Assembly (NCBI GenBank): GCA_963565915.1 | Contig: OY751489.1 | Span: forward strand, 2,108,001 to 2,172,000 | Reading direction: 5' to 3' | From: Entoloma clypeatum | Lineage: Eukaryota > Basidiomycota > Agaricomycetes > Agaricales > Entolomataceae | DNA length: 64,000 nt | In this document: one piece after another, positions 22,201-34,155 of the stretch | Position numbering within the stretch: position 1 is the stretch's first letter | How the letters are laid out: every line of letters starts with the position of its first letter | The notes under the pieces: generated by a model | Told to the model about the DNA's origin: nothing | Database searches by the model: none | What the model saw: only the letters and a program-made list of their open reading frames with translations | Translations under genes and position numbers: made by a program

Positions 22201-22927
22201 GTGGGATGCAATACAGTACTGCTGCGACAACGAGGCACGTAAACGCCAACCACCATCCAAACACAAGCGTCCAGAATATGTTTCCAGGAAGAAGGTGACG
22301 CTCTGCTTGCGCAGAAGGGACCGAATGGAGTGCCTGGTCAGCGTACCGAGTGACAGAACGCGACTTTTTATACAAGGCAGGCTTCCAGATAGGAAGACCG
22401 AAAGGGTGCTGAACGTTGATGAGGGATTGTCGCTCCTTCAAGGTGATGGGATCGTCTTCCGTCTCTTCCACACCCTCACCGTCTTCAACGTCGCCCGCGT
22501 CATCCGCGACAGCCTTCCCACGCCTTTTCAGCGATGAGCTGATGTGACCAGTATCGTCTGTATCTTCGTCGTTATCTTCGTCGTCACCATCCGCGTTCAT
22601 ACCCTCAGCTTCCTCATTCAACACATCTTCCCGAGAATGATACCCTGCTTGTGAACTGCTCAAACTGGTGCTCCTACGACCGCGCCTCGAGTGTGAGGAC
22701 GACCTTCTGACCAGGATCGGAGGGGGACTACGCGCCGGAGTGGACGAGGCTGATGTTGCATAATATGGGGTGCCTTGGCTGGGATTATGCTGAGATGTTT
22801 CTGCAGCTGACCACTGGGAGCCTTCGGTGAAAGTGCGGTGAAGGTTGCTCTGCGGTGTTGGAGTGGACGCCATGACGAAATAATCATTGTCGATGTCAGA
22901 AGGCGGGGAAGGCAAGTTGGACGACAT
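19277..22927 (-). CDS. VNX1: Vnx1/Cax-type vacuolar cation/H+ exchanger
   Basis: One exon of about 2 kb begins MSSNLPSPPSDIDNDYFVMA; it has a Ser-rich and acidic N-terminal region, the family block RQSLINVQHPFGLPIWKPAL typical of yeast Vnx1 and fungal relatives, then many membrane helices. The first alpha repeat of CaCA exchangers is visible (GAVINATFGSIIEILLYSIA); the second, after several introns, reads GVTLFALVPNTTEFMNAMSF. Between the halves is a His-rich cytoplasmic loop (HQQAHAHS, EEAGGGHGHDG). C-terminal exons include MEIGSAYALQVCLLQIPAMV and end WQTLRWSIPSLW. Estimated length about 1,100 residues, long for Cax proteins but normal for Vnx1. Yeast Vnx1 is a low-affinity Na+/K+ (and Ca2+)/H+ antiporter of the vacuole. 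Confidence 0.9.
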
Positions 22928-23041
22928 CTGAGAGGCCTTGGTCGATGGTTGGCGTGACTTGGATGCTCAGGCAAGTTGGTCCGGCGATGATGTAACAATA
23001 AAATTAGACCCCGCGGCAATTGCCGCTCAATCCAATTTACA

Positions 23042-25069
23042 CTACCGTCTTGCCTTTTCGTGCAACTCTGCGCCTTTCAACTTGGCACGTAGATACTCTA
23101 AGCGCACCTCATACCGCGCGCTGACCTCCTCTCTCCGCCGCCGAATGTCATCCATCTCATTCTCTACGTTCCCCTCTATCCCGCTTAAAAGGTCTTCCCC
23201 AAGAACAGCAATCGTAGACGGTTGCCCATTAATTCGCGTCAAGCTTATGTTCGACCCGCTCACTGCCAAATGTCCATGTGTCGAGGGCAATGTCGGCACG
23301 GGTGGTATATGTTGTACGCCTTTCCGTTCTTGTGAGCCCAGGCTAGATGTCGAGTTCATCCTCTTCACAGGGGAATTTCCAGACGAACCAGGCGATACCA
23401 GAGTATTCCCTCCTTTCACTCGCGCCTTTCGCACAGACAATGGCGAGCGTATCATTGAAGGGGTCGTACCCGTCGATGTCGCCGACTTGGTGGAAGCCAC
23501 ATCACTGTCAACTATCATCACGCGTTTCTGCGATTGTCCATCGTGAGATATTGACCATGACGATGATGAGCCCACAGATTTTCCACTATCATGTAGTTGT
23601 GCTCGACTCTGATGACGTTGGATCTTCGCCAATGTTGTCATCTCAAGCCCATTGAATGCGTCCATTAACCTCCTCGCCTCTGTTTCGACGGCCATTATTT
23701 CTTGCCTTATCTCCGATGCCGACTTGGCATGCTCGTCCTCAGGACAATCGGAAGAATGACTCAAGAGTCTGGAAGAGTCATTGCCAATAATCCGCGATGG
23801 GAAAGACGAAGGCGGTGTTGCCAATTTTCGTATGCTTGCATTCGACCGGGATGCAAGGGGTGAGAAATGCAGCGGACGCTCTACTGGACTTCGTTCAGAA
23901 GCGTTGCCAGCCTGCCGCGAGGATATGGATATGGCATCGATCTGAATGCGAGACGTAGTGGTGCGAATAGAGGAGCTGCTAGACTTCCTCGACAGACCAC
24001 GTTTGAAGAAGTTTGATGTTCTGGATGTTGATGACGTTACACTCGACGTTTCGCTGTAATCTTTTGAACCTCCCTCCGTCCGTCGTTTGCTTGCGCGGCG
24101 AAATATACTGGCAACTCCTGAGGTGACAGATGTTTTCGATTGGATGGACGGAGAGCGGTTAATTTCAACTTGGAAATTTGATAAAGGTCGCGGTAAAGCT
24201 TTTGAGTCTCGAAGTCAGTTTTGCCAAATCTTTTGAAACAGTTAAATTTCTGACGTTTGCCTTCGCCCGCCAAGCCCATCCCAGACGCCCCTGGTCGAAG
24301 TACAGGAACTACAGAAGCTTCTGTAGGTACCGCTGTACTTGTAGCAAACCTCTCGAACAAATTCTGTCTAAGGAGACGGTATTCGTCATCGCTACGGCCC
24401 AAGAATAGGTCAGTGTTACTCAGGGGCGAAGGACTCTGCCTCACTTTAGGAGACCCTCGGAATTAGCGACCGCCAGTTCATTCAGCCGTTGTGCGAGTGT
24501 CAATCTAACGTGCGCAGGATCGCTTCATTTTGACTCATGAGTGTGAGACGCAAGGAGTCGGGACATACGAAATAGTATCAGCCGTTTGACGTAATTTTGG
24601 TGGTAGTGGCGGAGGGAGTTCCGAGGTCTGGTGTCGGAGGCCAGATGGTCCAGCTCGGGACCGCAAAGAGGAAGCGGGCGAAGCTGGGGAACCCATATTC
24701 GACCCCGGGTGTATGGGTTTCTTCGACGTGGATGACTCATCTTGTGGGATGCTAAGAATGCTGAGGCCAGCTCCTCTTTGTACAATGGTGGGTTTGAAAG
24801 AGGTGGAGACGTGTACCGGGCCCGAGCTTGATAATGTTTGTGCCGCCGACGCGTTTGCGTAGAACGAGGCTGGTGGCTCATCGCGTTCTTTCCCTTTGTA
24901 CTTGCTATACTAAACACAACATGAAGAGGTACGAAGGTTGTTTTTCGAATACAAGACGCACAATTTTCGATCGGATAGTGTGGACGACAGACTTGTCGCT
25001 ATTGGTCCCAGTCGTGGAGGTGAGGTAAGCGTCAACTTCGTCAGTCTTCCGGGACGAAAAAAGACCCAT
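23042..25069 (-). CDS. Conserved fungal coiled-coil protein of unknown function
   Basis: Starts MGLFSSRKTDEVDAYLTSTT, joined over an intron (acceptor gtttag) to YSKYKGKERDEPPASFYANA. A proline/serine-rich segment leads to a conserved block RLTLAQRLNELAVANSEGLL then DDEYRLLRQNLFERFA, which recurs in other basidiomycete proteins as far as I recall. A Ser-rich linker follows, then two predicted coiled coils (EIRQEIMAVETEARRLMDAF and the C-terminal DIRRRREEVSARYEVRLEYL). Length about 600 residues; no enzymatic motif. The second coding exon must use a frame different from the longest open frame there. Function unknown; a cytoskeletal or membrane-traffic scaffold would fit the architecture, but this is only a guess. 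It lies tail to head behind the Vnx1-like gene on the same strand. Confidence 0.8.
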
Positions 25070-25538
25070 ATCTTCTGGTTACGTGTTGAAGCCTCCCCGA
25101 ACTAAAGTTGGTCTACAAGCTGCGAGAAGAGGAGATGGGTATTAGAGCCTTCTCCGCAAAGGGTGGGATGTCACAAAGGGGCTACGGCCTACAAGTCTGT
25201 AAACAAACAGTGATTGGCATGGGTCACCTCCGATTTCCAGCGTCGCTCAGGGTCGTCATTTTCGAGTCTGTAAACTTCCCGAACTCACATTCTACTCCAA
25301 GCGATGTTTTACGGGTACGGGGGGTTTTCATGTTGCTCTGGCGCTCGCTCACGTTGAGTTTCCGCAAATGAAATGTTCAAGGTAAGTTGATTAGTGACTG
25401 TACATAGCGAAACAATGTTTCCTACTTCCACGAGGGGTTACACGAGGCATTCCTGCTCAACTTCGCGAGTTTCCGCCGAGGAAACTATTTCCGGATTTTT
25501 GCGCTTATTTAAATCCAGACAACACATCCTCTACCCAA
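25070..25538. promoter_or_regulatory. Divergent intergenic region, coiled-coil gene / alcohol dehydrogenase
   Basis: 469 bases between divergent starts and no gene of its own. A TTTAAAT-like AT-rich element lies just upstream of the dehydrogenase start (around 25507-25513). Confidence 0.4.
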
Positions 25539-27199
25539 ATGCAAGCCATTAGATGGCATCCTCCTTCATATGATATCCGCGTAGAAGCAATCCCGATTCC
25601 TGAGTACATGATCTCTCTCCTTGAAAACTCAGCTGATTAGATATCGTGAAGGATCCAGCACCCTGACGATGCGATCGTTAAAGTGAAAGTGAGTTCACAG
25701 CTGCCTCTGATGAGGGCCCCTGCTCAAGTCAACGCTATCATTTGATTGTAGTTGGCCGCCCTTTGCGGTATGGTCGCCTCATGAGATCATGAGATGTCCG
25801 ATTGAATTCTCCACAGGAAGTGATCTCCATATCTATCGAGGGCATGGGGGGGTCGATAAAACGTAAGCCTCATCTCCGCTATTGTCCAACCATTTAAGCA
25901 TATCCATCGTCAGGCATACATGCGGTCACGAATTTATTGGCGAAGTCGTGTCGCTTGGTTCCAGTTTTGGTCCCAGCGTCGAAGGTAGACCCAAACTGTA
26001 TTCAACATTGAAAGTGGGAGACAAAGTCGTTTCCCCCTTCACGACTAGCTGTGGGGAATGCCGGTAAGTGGGGAAGAAAAATTACCGGTCACCGCCTCCA
26101 TATCTCAAGTCTTATATTATCAGCGCGTGTCGGCTCGGTTACACCGCACGATGTGCTGAATCGGTCTTGTTTGGGTCACCAGCTCTTGGAGGAGGCCAAG
26201 CACAATACGTGCGTGTGCCCAAAGCTGGAGGGACTCTGTTCAATCTCAGTAATCCTAACACCTGGACAACCGCGCTATCTCCAGCAGAGAAAGAAGAAGC
26301 ACTCGCGGGGCTGGTAGATAGCTCTCTCCTTGTCCTAGCGGACATCCTACCCACCGGGGTCTTCGCCGCTTTGCAAGCAATTAACCACCCCAAGCTACAA
26401 CCCTTATTGACTGGACTCCCATGGCCTCTCTGCCTGTCTCCTGAGGTTAACTCACAGGTCATCGAGCTTAGGCCCATCCCCGAGGATCGGATTCTGACGA
26501 TAGCAATCATCGGTTTGGGCCCCGTCGGCATCTGCGCCGTTATCAGCCTCCTGGATGTGCTAGCGACACGCAATATTCCGTATCGTATCGCTGCCATTGA
26601 TCTTCTGCCCTCGCGCAGGGAGAAGATGGAAGTTACCTTCTCCGCAATTGACCCGTCAGGCAGAGGAAGTGGGGAGTTCGTCGTCCTCGAAATGAAAAAA
26701 GCACAAGCTCTTATAAAGGAATGGACAGGAGGCGTTGGATGCAATGCTGTCCTTGAGGTTTGTCGACGTTGGTTCTGTTTTATAGTAATGAAATGAAAGG
26801 TTCTTCGCAGGTGGTTGGACACGCAGATGCCTTGGTTTCAGCATATGATCTCGTTCGATCATTCGGCGTTATCGTGTCCGTCGGGGTACATGGGGCACCT
26901 CAAATGCCCTTTACAGGTCGTGATTTATACAGTAAAAATGTGTCCTTTGACTTCGGCCGATGTCCCGCTCGTGCAATGTTTCCCCTGGCATTTGATTTAC
27001 TTGGTGAGGAGTTTCTTGGTCAGTATGTATTTCGTCGTTTCCTCAACGGCTTGAAGTCAAACGTCAGGACGTTTTTGGAGGCGTAGGACAGCCTGCCAGT
27101 CTCGTTGAAAGGATAGTAGGTTTTTCCGAGGCGGCAGACATTTATCGTGCATTCGACAAAGGTGAGATAGGGAAGGTGATCTTCGATCCATGGCAGTGA
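25539..27199 (+). CDS. Zinc-dependent alcohol dehydrogenase (MDR family)
   Basis: Starts MQAIRWHPPSYDIRVEAIPI. The catalytic zinc ligands are in LAALCGSDLHIYRGH and in HTCGHEFIGEVVSLG; the structural zinc is held by four Cys in SCGEC-HYC-RLGYTARC (split by an intron after CGEC). The Rossmann motif is IIGLGPVGICAVIS. The C-terminus reads VVSVGVHGAPQMPFTGRDLY-like sequence and ends KVIFDPWQ. About six introns, giving about 410 residues. It resembles the glutathione-independent formaldehyde dehydrogenase/threonine dehydrogenase-like branch rather than the classic yeast Adh1; substrate cannot be fixed. A first short exon ending at PIPE and a small exon VDKT before HTCGHE were placed by frame. Confidence 0.9.
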
Positions 27200-27362
27200 G
27201 TCGCATCCCCCACGAAGGCCGATTCGGTAATGCTTAGAATATGGATGTATGGGAACTATGCATATGTATATATCAATACTGAGAGGCAACGGCGCAACAA
27301 CAATAAATGAGATACAGACTGGTCAGAGCCAAGGATTCTGTACCCCTAACGACCGCCAACCC

Positions 27363-30133
27363 TCATTGCCTCCCGATCATTGGAGTCCAATCGAATTTTT
27401 CAAACTTCTTCTTAAACTGCGCAACACGTTCCTTGTTTCTGAAATCAATTTTCCTCGGTCGACGCCAACGCCGAGGCTCGAGCTCGAGAAGGTTCCCGAT
27501 GATTTCAGCCGCGAAATAGCTATCCAGATCCAGGTTCAAATCCAGATTCAAGAAGAATCAATGCCACTAAGCTTACCTGGGGAAGTCGCCTCCACCTTTC
27601 TCTCCTGTATCCAAGCCTTCTTCATCTCCGTCAGCTGTATCACGGCCCTCGATAACGTGGCCGAAACCCTTCTCGCCTTTGTGGTCAAATTGCACCATAA
27701 AATAAGGCAAGTTGGGGACCATCGCTCGCCGAAAGCCGCCAGGCCGTGCAGAGAAATCGATGAGTTTCTTATGTTGTGACCATTCAGCTTCAGATGTCAA
27801 GATCGATTCCTGTCCCAGAGTTGATAAGTGTTCAGGACGGTAGGATGCACTAGTGAACATTTACTTTGAAGTACCCAGGCATTGCATCAAACTGGTCCCA
27901 AGGCAAGGGGACGCATTCGATCACAGTGTGTTTCTGCCATTTCAACGTAATGACGGTTTCGTAGAAGATGACGCCTTTATCCTCTTCCCCGAACATGCGC
28001 ATCAGACATTTCATGAAATTCTGTGGTTTTTCTAAATTTGTATGACGCTTGGGTAAATTATATTCGATGCACATACCTGAACTTCATCCCAGACGTCGTC
28101 ATCTCCCTCTAGCATACTTAGATGATGTTGTATAGGGACAATGAGGCAATGGCCATCCACGACTTCTTCGTTTAGGGTGCATGAAAGATATACCCGAGTC
28201 CCCATTGCAACAACAGCGGCTTTGGGCGGCGAATCATCTTCACCGAAGCAAAAATTGCACGTCGCTAATGCCTTTTGAGTCCGTTTGTAGTCTATCACCT
28301 TTCAGCAAAGAGACACTTATAGGGAATAAGCGGACCTACCATGAATGGCGAACTGTCGTTTCATTGCGTCCGTTCGCATTTTTTGTCGACCGAGTTTCCC
28401 AGCATTGTCATCCATATATTCTAGATCATTCTGAACCCTAACGCATGAAAGGATGACTGCATTATAACGGAAGGGTATTACCTCGAACTTTCCATCTCCC
28501 ATAATTGCTCGAGCATACTGAGCATCGAGGTTTTTTTGGTCTGCGCTGCCCGCTCCAAACCGTTCCTGGCGTAGCATTTCGCCCAGGGTTGTGGTGTCAT
28601 CGTCAGCATTGTAACGGATGATCTCGCCAGTCTTTCGGTCGTGCGTTTCGAACTAGAATGCATAAGTCAGATACATGCCTGGTTGGTACGCAACTCACAC
28701 CTTTTCTTTCTTTCTGCGGTTCCCTGGAGTTATCTTCCCGTCATCCTTTCCATGGCCGACATCATATAACCGGCCGTGGATGTCCAGGGTGGGAAGAACC
28801 TCTGTCTTTGTACGGACACCGGGCTCGACGTCCAGAACCCCGTTTACTCTCTTAGATTCTTCCTCGTATTCCCGTTCTAGTTTTTCCGCGTCGGGAGCAC
28901 CCATTAGTTTTGCCCGGAGAACCTTGGCTTGCAGTTTATTGAGAGAGGAAGGGGACAATGCTTGACGTTGTGATGCCGGGGCTATGGCAGGAGTCATAAT
29001 TGAAGGTATCGGCGTATGGGTCTGAGCAAGGGGTGACCTGATCCCAGATGGTGCCATCAAAGAGTCAAGACGTTTGTTCGTGGGTAGGTGAGCATTTCCC
29101 ACAGGTGAGGGCGTTGAAGGTGTGCCCTCCCCCATGCCCCCGGGTCGACGGAAAGACGAGCTGCGGCTAGATCCACCACTAGCACCGATGTCTGTGAACA
29201 TGAAACGTTTTTCGCCACCAATGTCCGAGTCTCTAGGGCGCTTCCGTCCCCGTTCGGCACGTCTGCCCTCTCGCTCGTCTAAGATACGTCGCTCTTCTTT
29301 CGCCTCTTCAAATGCTTCAAGAGAGCCAAACCTCTCGATTGCGACTTTCTCAACGTCGAGGCCCTCCTGCTCAGCAGTTTCGTACACACGTCTGAGACGC
29401 ATCATGCGCCATTGGAAGCCTGGTCCACCTGGTGTGACAGCTTTTGGCGGGGGTGGGGGAGCATCGAAATCAACCTTTTCCAAACATTTGTTAATCTCCT
29501 TGGAACTGATGACCGACTACGGTGCGTTTAGTCAAATTTGACGGAGTTGGGTAAAATAACCGACGAACAATATCGGGGTTTGGCCGTTCTGGCCGCGGCT
29601 TTTTCTTGAATTCGGTTCCCAGAGTCGAGAAGAAATCAACCCCACCACCAATCGTGCGCTGACCACTGGGGGGTTCTCCATAATTATCGGTCATGGACAG
29701 ATCCTCAACCTGCATATGTTTTTCGGTATCAGGTGGCAGTGTTGGAGTGGTAGCAGGCGCCAACATCCACTCGTCGCGTTGAAGAGGAGTCTCTGTGATG
29801 GTACTATGAGGTAGTTCTGGGTCTTTTGGGCCAGTCATAGCGGCAGAAGTTAGTTTTAAACTTGCTTTCGTTGGAATATCCGTTGCGAGTACCTGGAATG
29901 ATATCAGAGAAAGGCGGGAGATAGTATTGGAATCTCACCCTTTCACCGTCCATATCGATATTCTTTTCCACCCACATATCATCATCATTCGGATCGTCGT
30001 CGACAATCTGGAGGTTGTCACTGGTGAGCTTATGCTTTCTAACTGAGTCCTCATGCTTTCGCCGCTTCTTGTGTTTCCTCTCGTCGCGAGAGTGGCCATC
30101 CTTTAGGCGCTTGTGCTGAGCCAGGTCCGCCAT
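27363..30133 (-). CDS. CWF19: Cwf19-like splicing / lariat-debranching cofactor
   Basis: Starts MADLAQHKRLKDGHSRDERK with a basic, Lys/Arg/His-rich N-terminus, then a long variable region (Pro-rich block DAPPPPPKAVTPGGPGFQWR, NKLQAKVLRAKLMGAPDAEK) and the family core: ETHDRKTGEIIRYNADDD, ATCNFCFGEDDSPPKAAVVA, DGHCLIVPIQHHLSM (the HIT-like CwfJ C-1 domain) and CwfJ C-2: KKLIDFSARPGGFRRAMVPN, YFMVQFDHKGEKGFGHVIEG, ending KFEKFDWTPMIGRQ. The arrangement matches human CWF19L2 and fission yeast Cwf19, which join the late spliceosome and intron-lariat turnover. About eight introns. It is divergent from EFL1 with 77 bases between starts. Confidence 0.94.
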
Positions 30134-30210
30134 GTTATTGAGGGTGCTGTTCCACCTTGTTGGGTCGTCATATCACGTGGACCTTCCTCTTAACTTCTTC
30201 CGAGTTACTC
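30134..30210. promoter_or_regulatory. Compact bidirectional promoter, CWF19 / EFL1
   Basis: 77 bases between start codons. It contains a CACGTG E-box-like palindrome (around 30175-30180, in atcacgtggacc), a common basic-helix-loop-helix binding site; whether it is used is unknown. Confidence 0.45.
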
Positions 30211-33200
30211 ATGATGGAAGCGCCAGATCCAGCCTACATCCGTACAATAACCACACTGGGCCATGTAGACCACGGGAAAACTACCTTGATGGACGCTCTT
30301 TTGGCCGCAAACAATATCATATCTTCCAGGATGGCGGGAAAAATGAGGTATCTCGATAGTCGGGAGGACGAACAAGAGCGAGGAATCACAATGGAGAGCA
30401 GCGCGGTCTCTCTCAGGTTCCATGTAATGGAACGTAACGGTACTGGAGGTGTGTTCCCTGCCTTCAACTGTCCTGCAAATATTATGACAGATCAGAGAGA
30501 TCCCAAAAAACATATATCATCAACATGATCGACACTCCAGGACATGTTGATTTTTCCAGCGAAGTTTCAATTGCATCGCGCCTGTGTGATGGTGCCCTGG
30601 TTTTGGTCGATGTTGTGGAAGGAGTGTGCACACAGGTATGTTCTGTGCGGGTGAACTAGATTTGTCACCAAACGTTATCAAGTAGACCATCGCGGTCCTC
30701 AGGCAAGCCTGGCAGGATAGGTTGAAGCCAATTCTCGTCATCAACAAATTCGACCGTCTCATTACAGAGCTGAAACTGGCTCCGGTAGACGCACAGCACC
30801 ACCTCGCCCGCCTAGTCGAGCAAGTAAACGCTGTCATGGGTAGCTTCTTCGCCAGCGAGCGGATGGACGATGACTTGAGGTGGAGAGAAGAGCGCGAGCG
30901 TCGTCTTGCTGAGAAGAAGGATCAGCTTGCGGATGAAACGGACGCTATCGTCAATGAAGCTGACGAGTTCCAGGAAAAGGATGACGATGACATTTATTTT
31001 GCCCCAGAACGTGGAAACGTCATTTTTGCTTCCGCCATCGATGGTTGGGGATTCCGCGTCAGCAAGTTTGCCCAGCTTTATGCCACGAAACTCGGAATCA
31101 AGGAGGCCAACCTTCGAAGGGTATTATGGGGAGATCATTTCCTTGACCCGAAGACAAAGAAGGTGTTCAGCTACAAGCACCTCCGTGGAAGAGCACTCAA
31201 GTCCCTCTTCGTGCAATTTGTCCTAGAAAATATCTGGGCTGTTTATGATGCAGTGGACGTGAATCCGTGTGTTTTTGATATCTGGTTTTCGTTAGCCGTA
31301 AACCTCAAAATTGACTGTTTAGGAATCATGAAAAGGTCGCGAAGATTGTTTCTGCTCTCAACCTGAAGATACCACCTCGCGATTTGAAATCGAAAGATAC
31401 CAAGCATTTGCTCGCTCTCATCTTTTCTCAGTGGCTTTCCCTCTCTACATGCGTTACTCAGGCCGTAATCGACATCGTACCTGCACCTACTGTCGCCCAG
31501 GCAATTCGTGTACCCATGATGCTCTACCCAGACATGTACGAGGCAAACATACGGCCCAAAAATAAGCTCGAAGAGGACCTTTTTGCATCGAAATGGGATT
31601 CGGGGGCTTGCGTCACAGCATATGTGAGTAAGATGTTTGCGGTAAGTACAAAGGAAATGCCAGAGAAGAAGAAGAGACCCATGACTGCCGATGAAATGAG
31701 AGCGCGAGCGCGAGATTCAAGGGTTGTGCGGGATGCTGATGGGGGGAATGCACCAGTGATTGCTATAGAGTTGGCTCGAGCCAATGGAGAGCAACCGCCT
31801 TCCGTCTCAGACGATGCGGCAAAAGATGGGCCTGCTGAGAGCGACTACGAGGTGCTTCTTGGTTTTGCTCGCCTGTATTCCGGAACACTTCGGAGAGGTA
31901 CTTCGATATATGGTGTCCTACCCAAGTACAACACGACTTTGGGGCCCACTGATCCTCGGAACGCGAAACACATTGTGACCGCCACCGTCGAAGGTTTATA
32001 TGTGATGATGGGCCGGGAGCTAGTCACCGTGGATCTAGTGCGTGCCGGAAACATCTTTGCGATTAAAGGTCTGGAAGGTAAAGTTTGGAGGAATGGAACG
32101 CTTTGCGCTCCCAGAGAAGCTGGAATAGGTGAAGTCGAAGATGATCAGGCATGTTTAGTGAACCTGGGAGGTGTTAGCAGAGTGGTACACTTGACCCTTA
32201 CATCGAAATATTTTTAACACTAGCTTCCCATCCAGGCACTCCCCATCGTTCGCGTTGCCTTGGAGCCTCTGATGCCGGCGGATATGCCCAAACTTATCAG
32301 CGGATTGAAGCTCCTAAGCCAGTCGGACCCTTGCGTAGAAACATTCCAACAACAGACGGGTGAACATGTTATTTTGACTGCTGGTGAACTGCATTTGGAG
32401 GTGTGTCCCGTTTGTTAAGTCCTTCTTGTCATTCACCTCGGTGCAGAGATGCTTGAAAGATCTACGGGAGCGGTTTGCACGAGTAGACATTCAAGCTTCT
32501 AAGCCGATTGTCCCTTTCCGCGAGACAGCGATTAAAGTGTCTGGTGAATTTTCTCGCTGACTTTATACCAGGCAATTTTCTCAACAAATGCGATTAGAAA
32601 TGGCCTCAACGAAGTCGCCGAGTGGCATCAGGGGTACAATGCTCGGTAGTAGCTCATCTAACATTTTGCAGTTCACCATTCGTGCGAGTCCTCTCCCACG
32701 TCTGATTTTGGACTTCGTTCTACAAAATCTTGCTATCCTGAAGAAGCTCCAGAACGACCGCAAAGCCAAGGATCCGCAAGGAATTGTAGACAAAGCTACG
32801 GAAAATGATCCGAGTTCTCCTGATATGCAAGGAGAGATCATCAGGACACCGACCGTTACGTCTGAACAATTTTGGAGTACGTTGGACAAAATTTGCCGGG
32901 AGGAGGGTGGAGAGTGGGCTGAAATTACAGAGAAAATTTGGGCGTTTGGGCCTCAGAAAGTGGGTGGTTGTTTATTGATCGACGCACGAGAATCCACCAC
33001 GCCATTTTCGTAAGTAATTCCTTCCCCCCCTCGCTACACTTCTTCATTTCTCTTTGAGACTGAAGTACCGTCTGGAACGCACCAAGTCCGAGGACGTTGA
33101 GAACGAAATCGAAAAGGTGGTCCGTGATTTTGTTAATCACATAGAAACAGGCTTCCAGTTGGCGACATTCCAAGGACCTCTCTGTGCGGAGCCCGTAGAG

Positions 33201-33999
33201 GGGATGGCTTATTTTGTTGAAAATGTGGAGATTGATCATGAGACGCTCGGCAGGGAGATAGGTACGTTTCGCTCTATCAACAAGATTTGTATTAATGAAG
33301 ATTTGTTTCGTAGAGCAAAACCGAATGGCACAGGTAACAGGTTCTGTGATCTCTGCCGTAAGGGATGCTTGCCGAAATGGCTTATTGGATTGGTCCCCGA
33401 GACTGATGCTCGCGATATATACGTGCGAAATTCAAGCCTCAAGTGAGTGATGTGATCCTAATAAATTGATTATTCCATGGAATCTGGCTGACGACCACCT
33501 AACACAACACCAGCTGATGTCCTGGGTAAAGTTTACGCCGTCGTGGCGAAGCGTAGAGGGAGGATATTGGCGGAAGAGATGAAGGAGGGTACTTCGTTCT
33601 TCAGTGTTACTGCACTTTTGCCTGTCGTTGAGAGTTTCGGATTTGCGGATGGTACGTCTCACGAACCTCTTTTGGTCGACGGGTTAATGCTGACATGATA
33701 GATATCCGCAAACGGACGTCGGGAGCCGCAAGCCCACAGTTAATGTTCAGCGGGTAAGCAACCCCAGCGAATCGTGTAGGTTTTGAAATAACTGAGACTA
33801 TTTGCAAAGGTATGATTTGTTGGATCAAGATCCGTTCTGGGTTCCGACGACTGAAGAGGAACTGGAAGACTTGGGAGAAAAGGCAGACCGGTCCAATATA
33901 GCCAAGGGGTACATGGATGCGGTGCGCGAGCGCAAGGGGCTCTTTGTGGATCGGAAAATCGTTGAGTTTGCGGAGAAGCAGAGAACATTGAAGAGATAG
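30211..33999 (+). CDS. EFL1: Efl1/Ria1, ribosome-maturation GTPase (EF-2-like)
   Basis: GTPase that with Sdo1/SBDS releases Tif6 from new 60S subunits in the cytoplasm. G1 [16 protein letters not shown]2 [12 protein letters not shown]3 [14 protein letters not shown]4 [13 protein letters not shown] are intact. Downstream EF-2-like domains: domain II ([20 protein letters not shown]), domain III ([20 protein letters not shown], a hallmark of EF-2/Efl1), domain IV ([20 protein letters not shown]) and domain V ([40 protein letters not shown]), ending [11 protein letters not shown]. The charged insert after G4 ([20 protein letters not shown]) is typical of Efl1 and absent in EF-2. About eleven introns; length about 1,050 residues. 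The start [20 protein letters not shown] fits the family. Confidence 0.95.
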
Positions 34000-34155
34000 G
34001 CGCCGCCCGCGATCGATCACTGTTCATCATGCAAGATGTGAATCATACAAATGTGTTATGAGCGTTACATAAGCGAAATGAGAAATGTGCTGATGCACCG
34101 GTGGTGTTAACTTCCTCACCTCCTTACTCACTTGGCCTGCTCGTCCCAGTATTCC

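Noticed and set aside
22660..23019. Minus-strand frame of 119 codons near the VNX1-like start
   Set aside because: Overlaps the start of the exchanger in another frame; Arg/Pro-rich shadow.
24525..24917. Minus-strand frame of 130 codons starting MFSIASTKGKN
   Set aside because: The other frame continues the 23042-25069 gene (SKYKGKERDEPP); this one breaks the exon chain.
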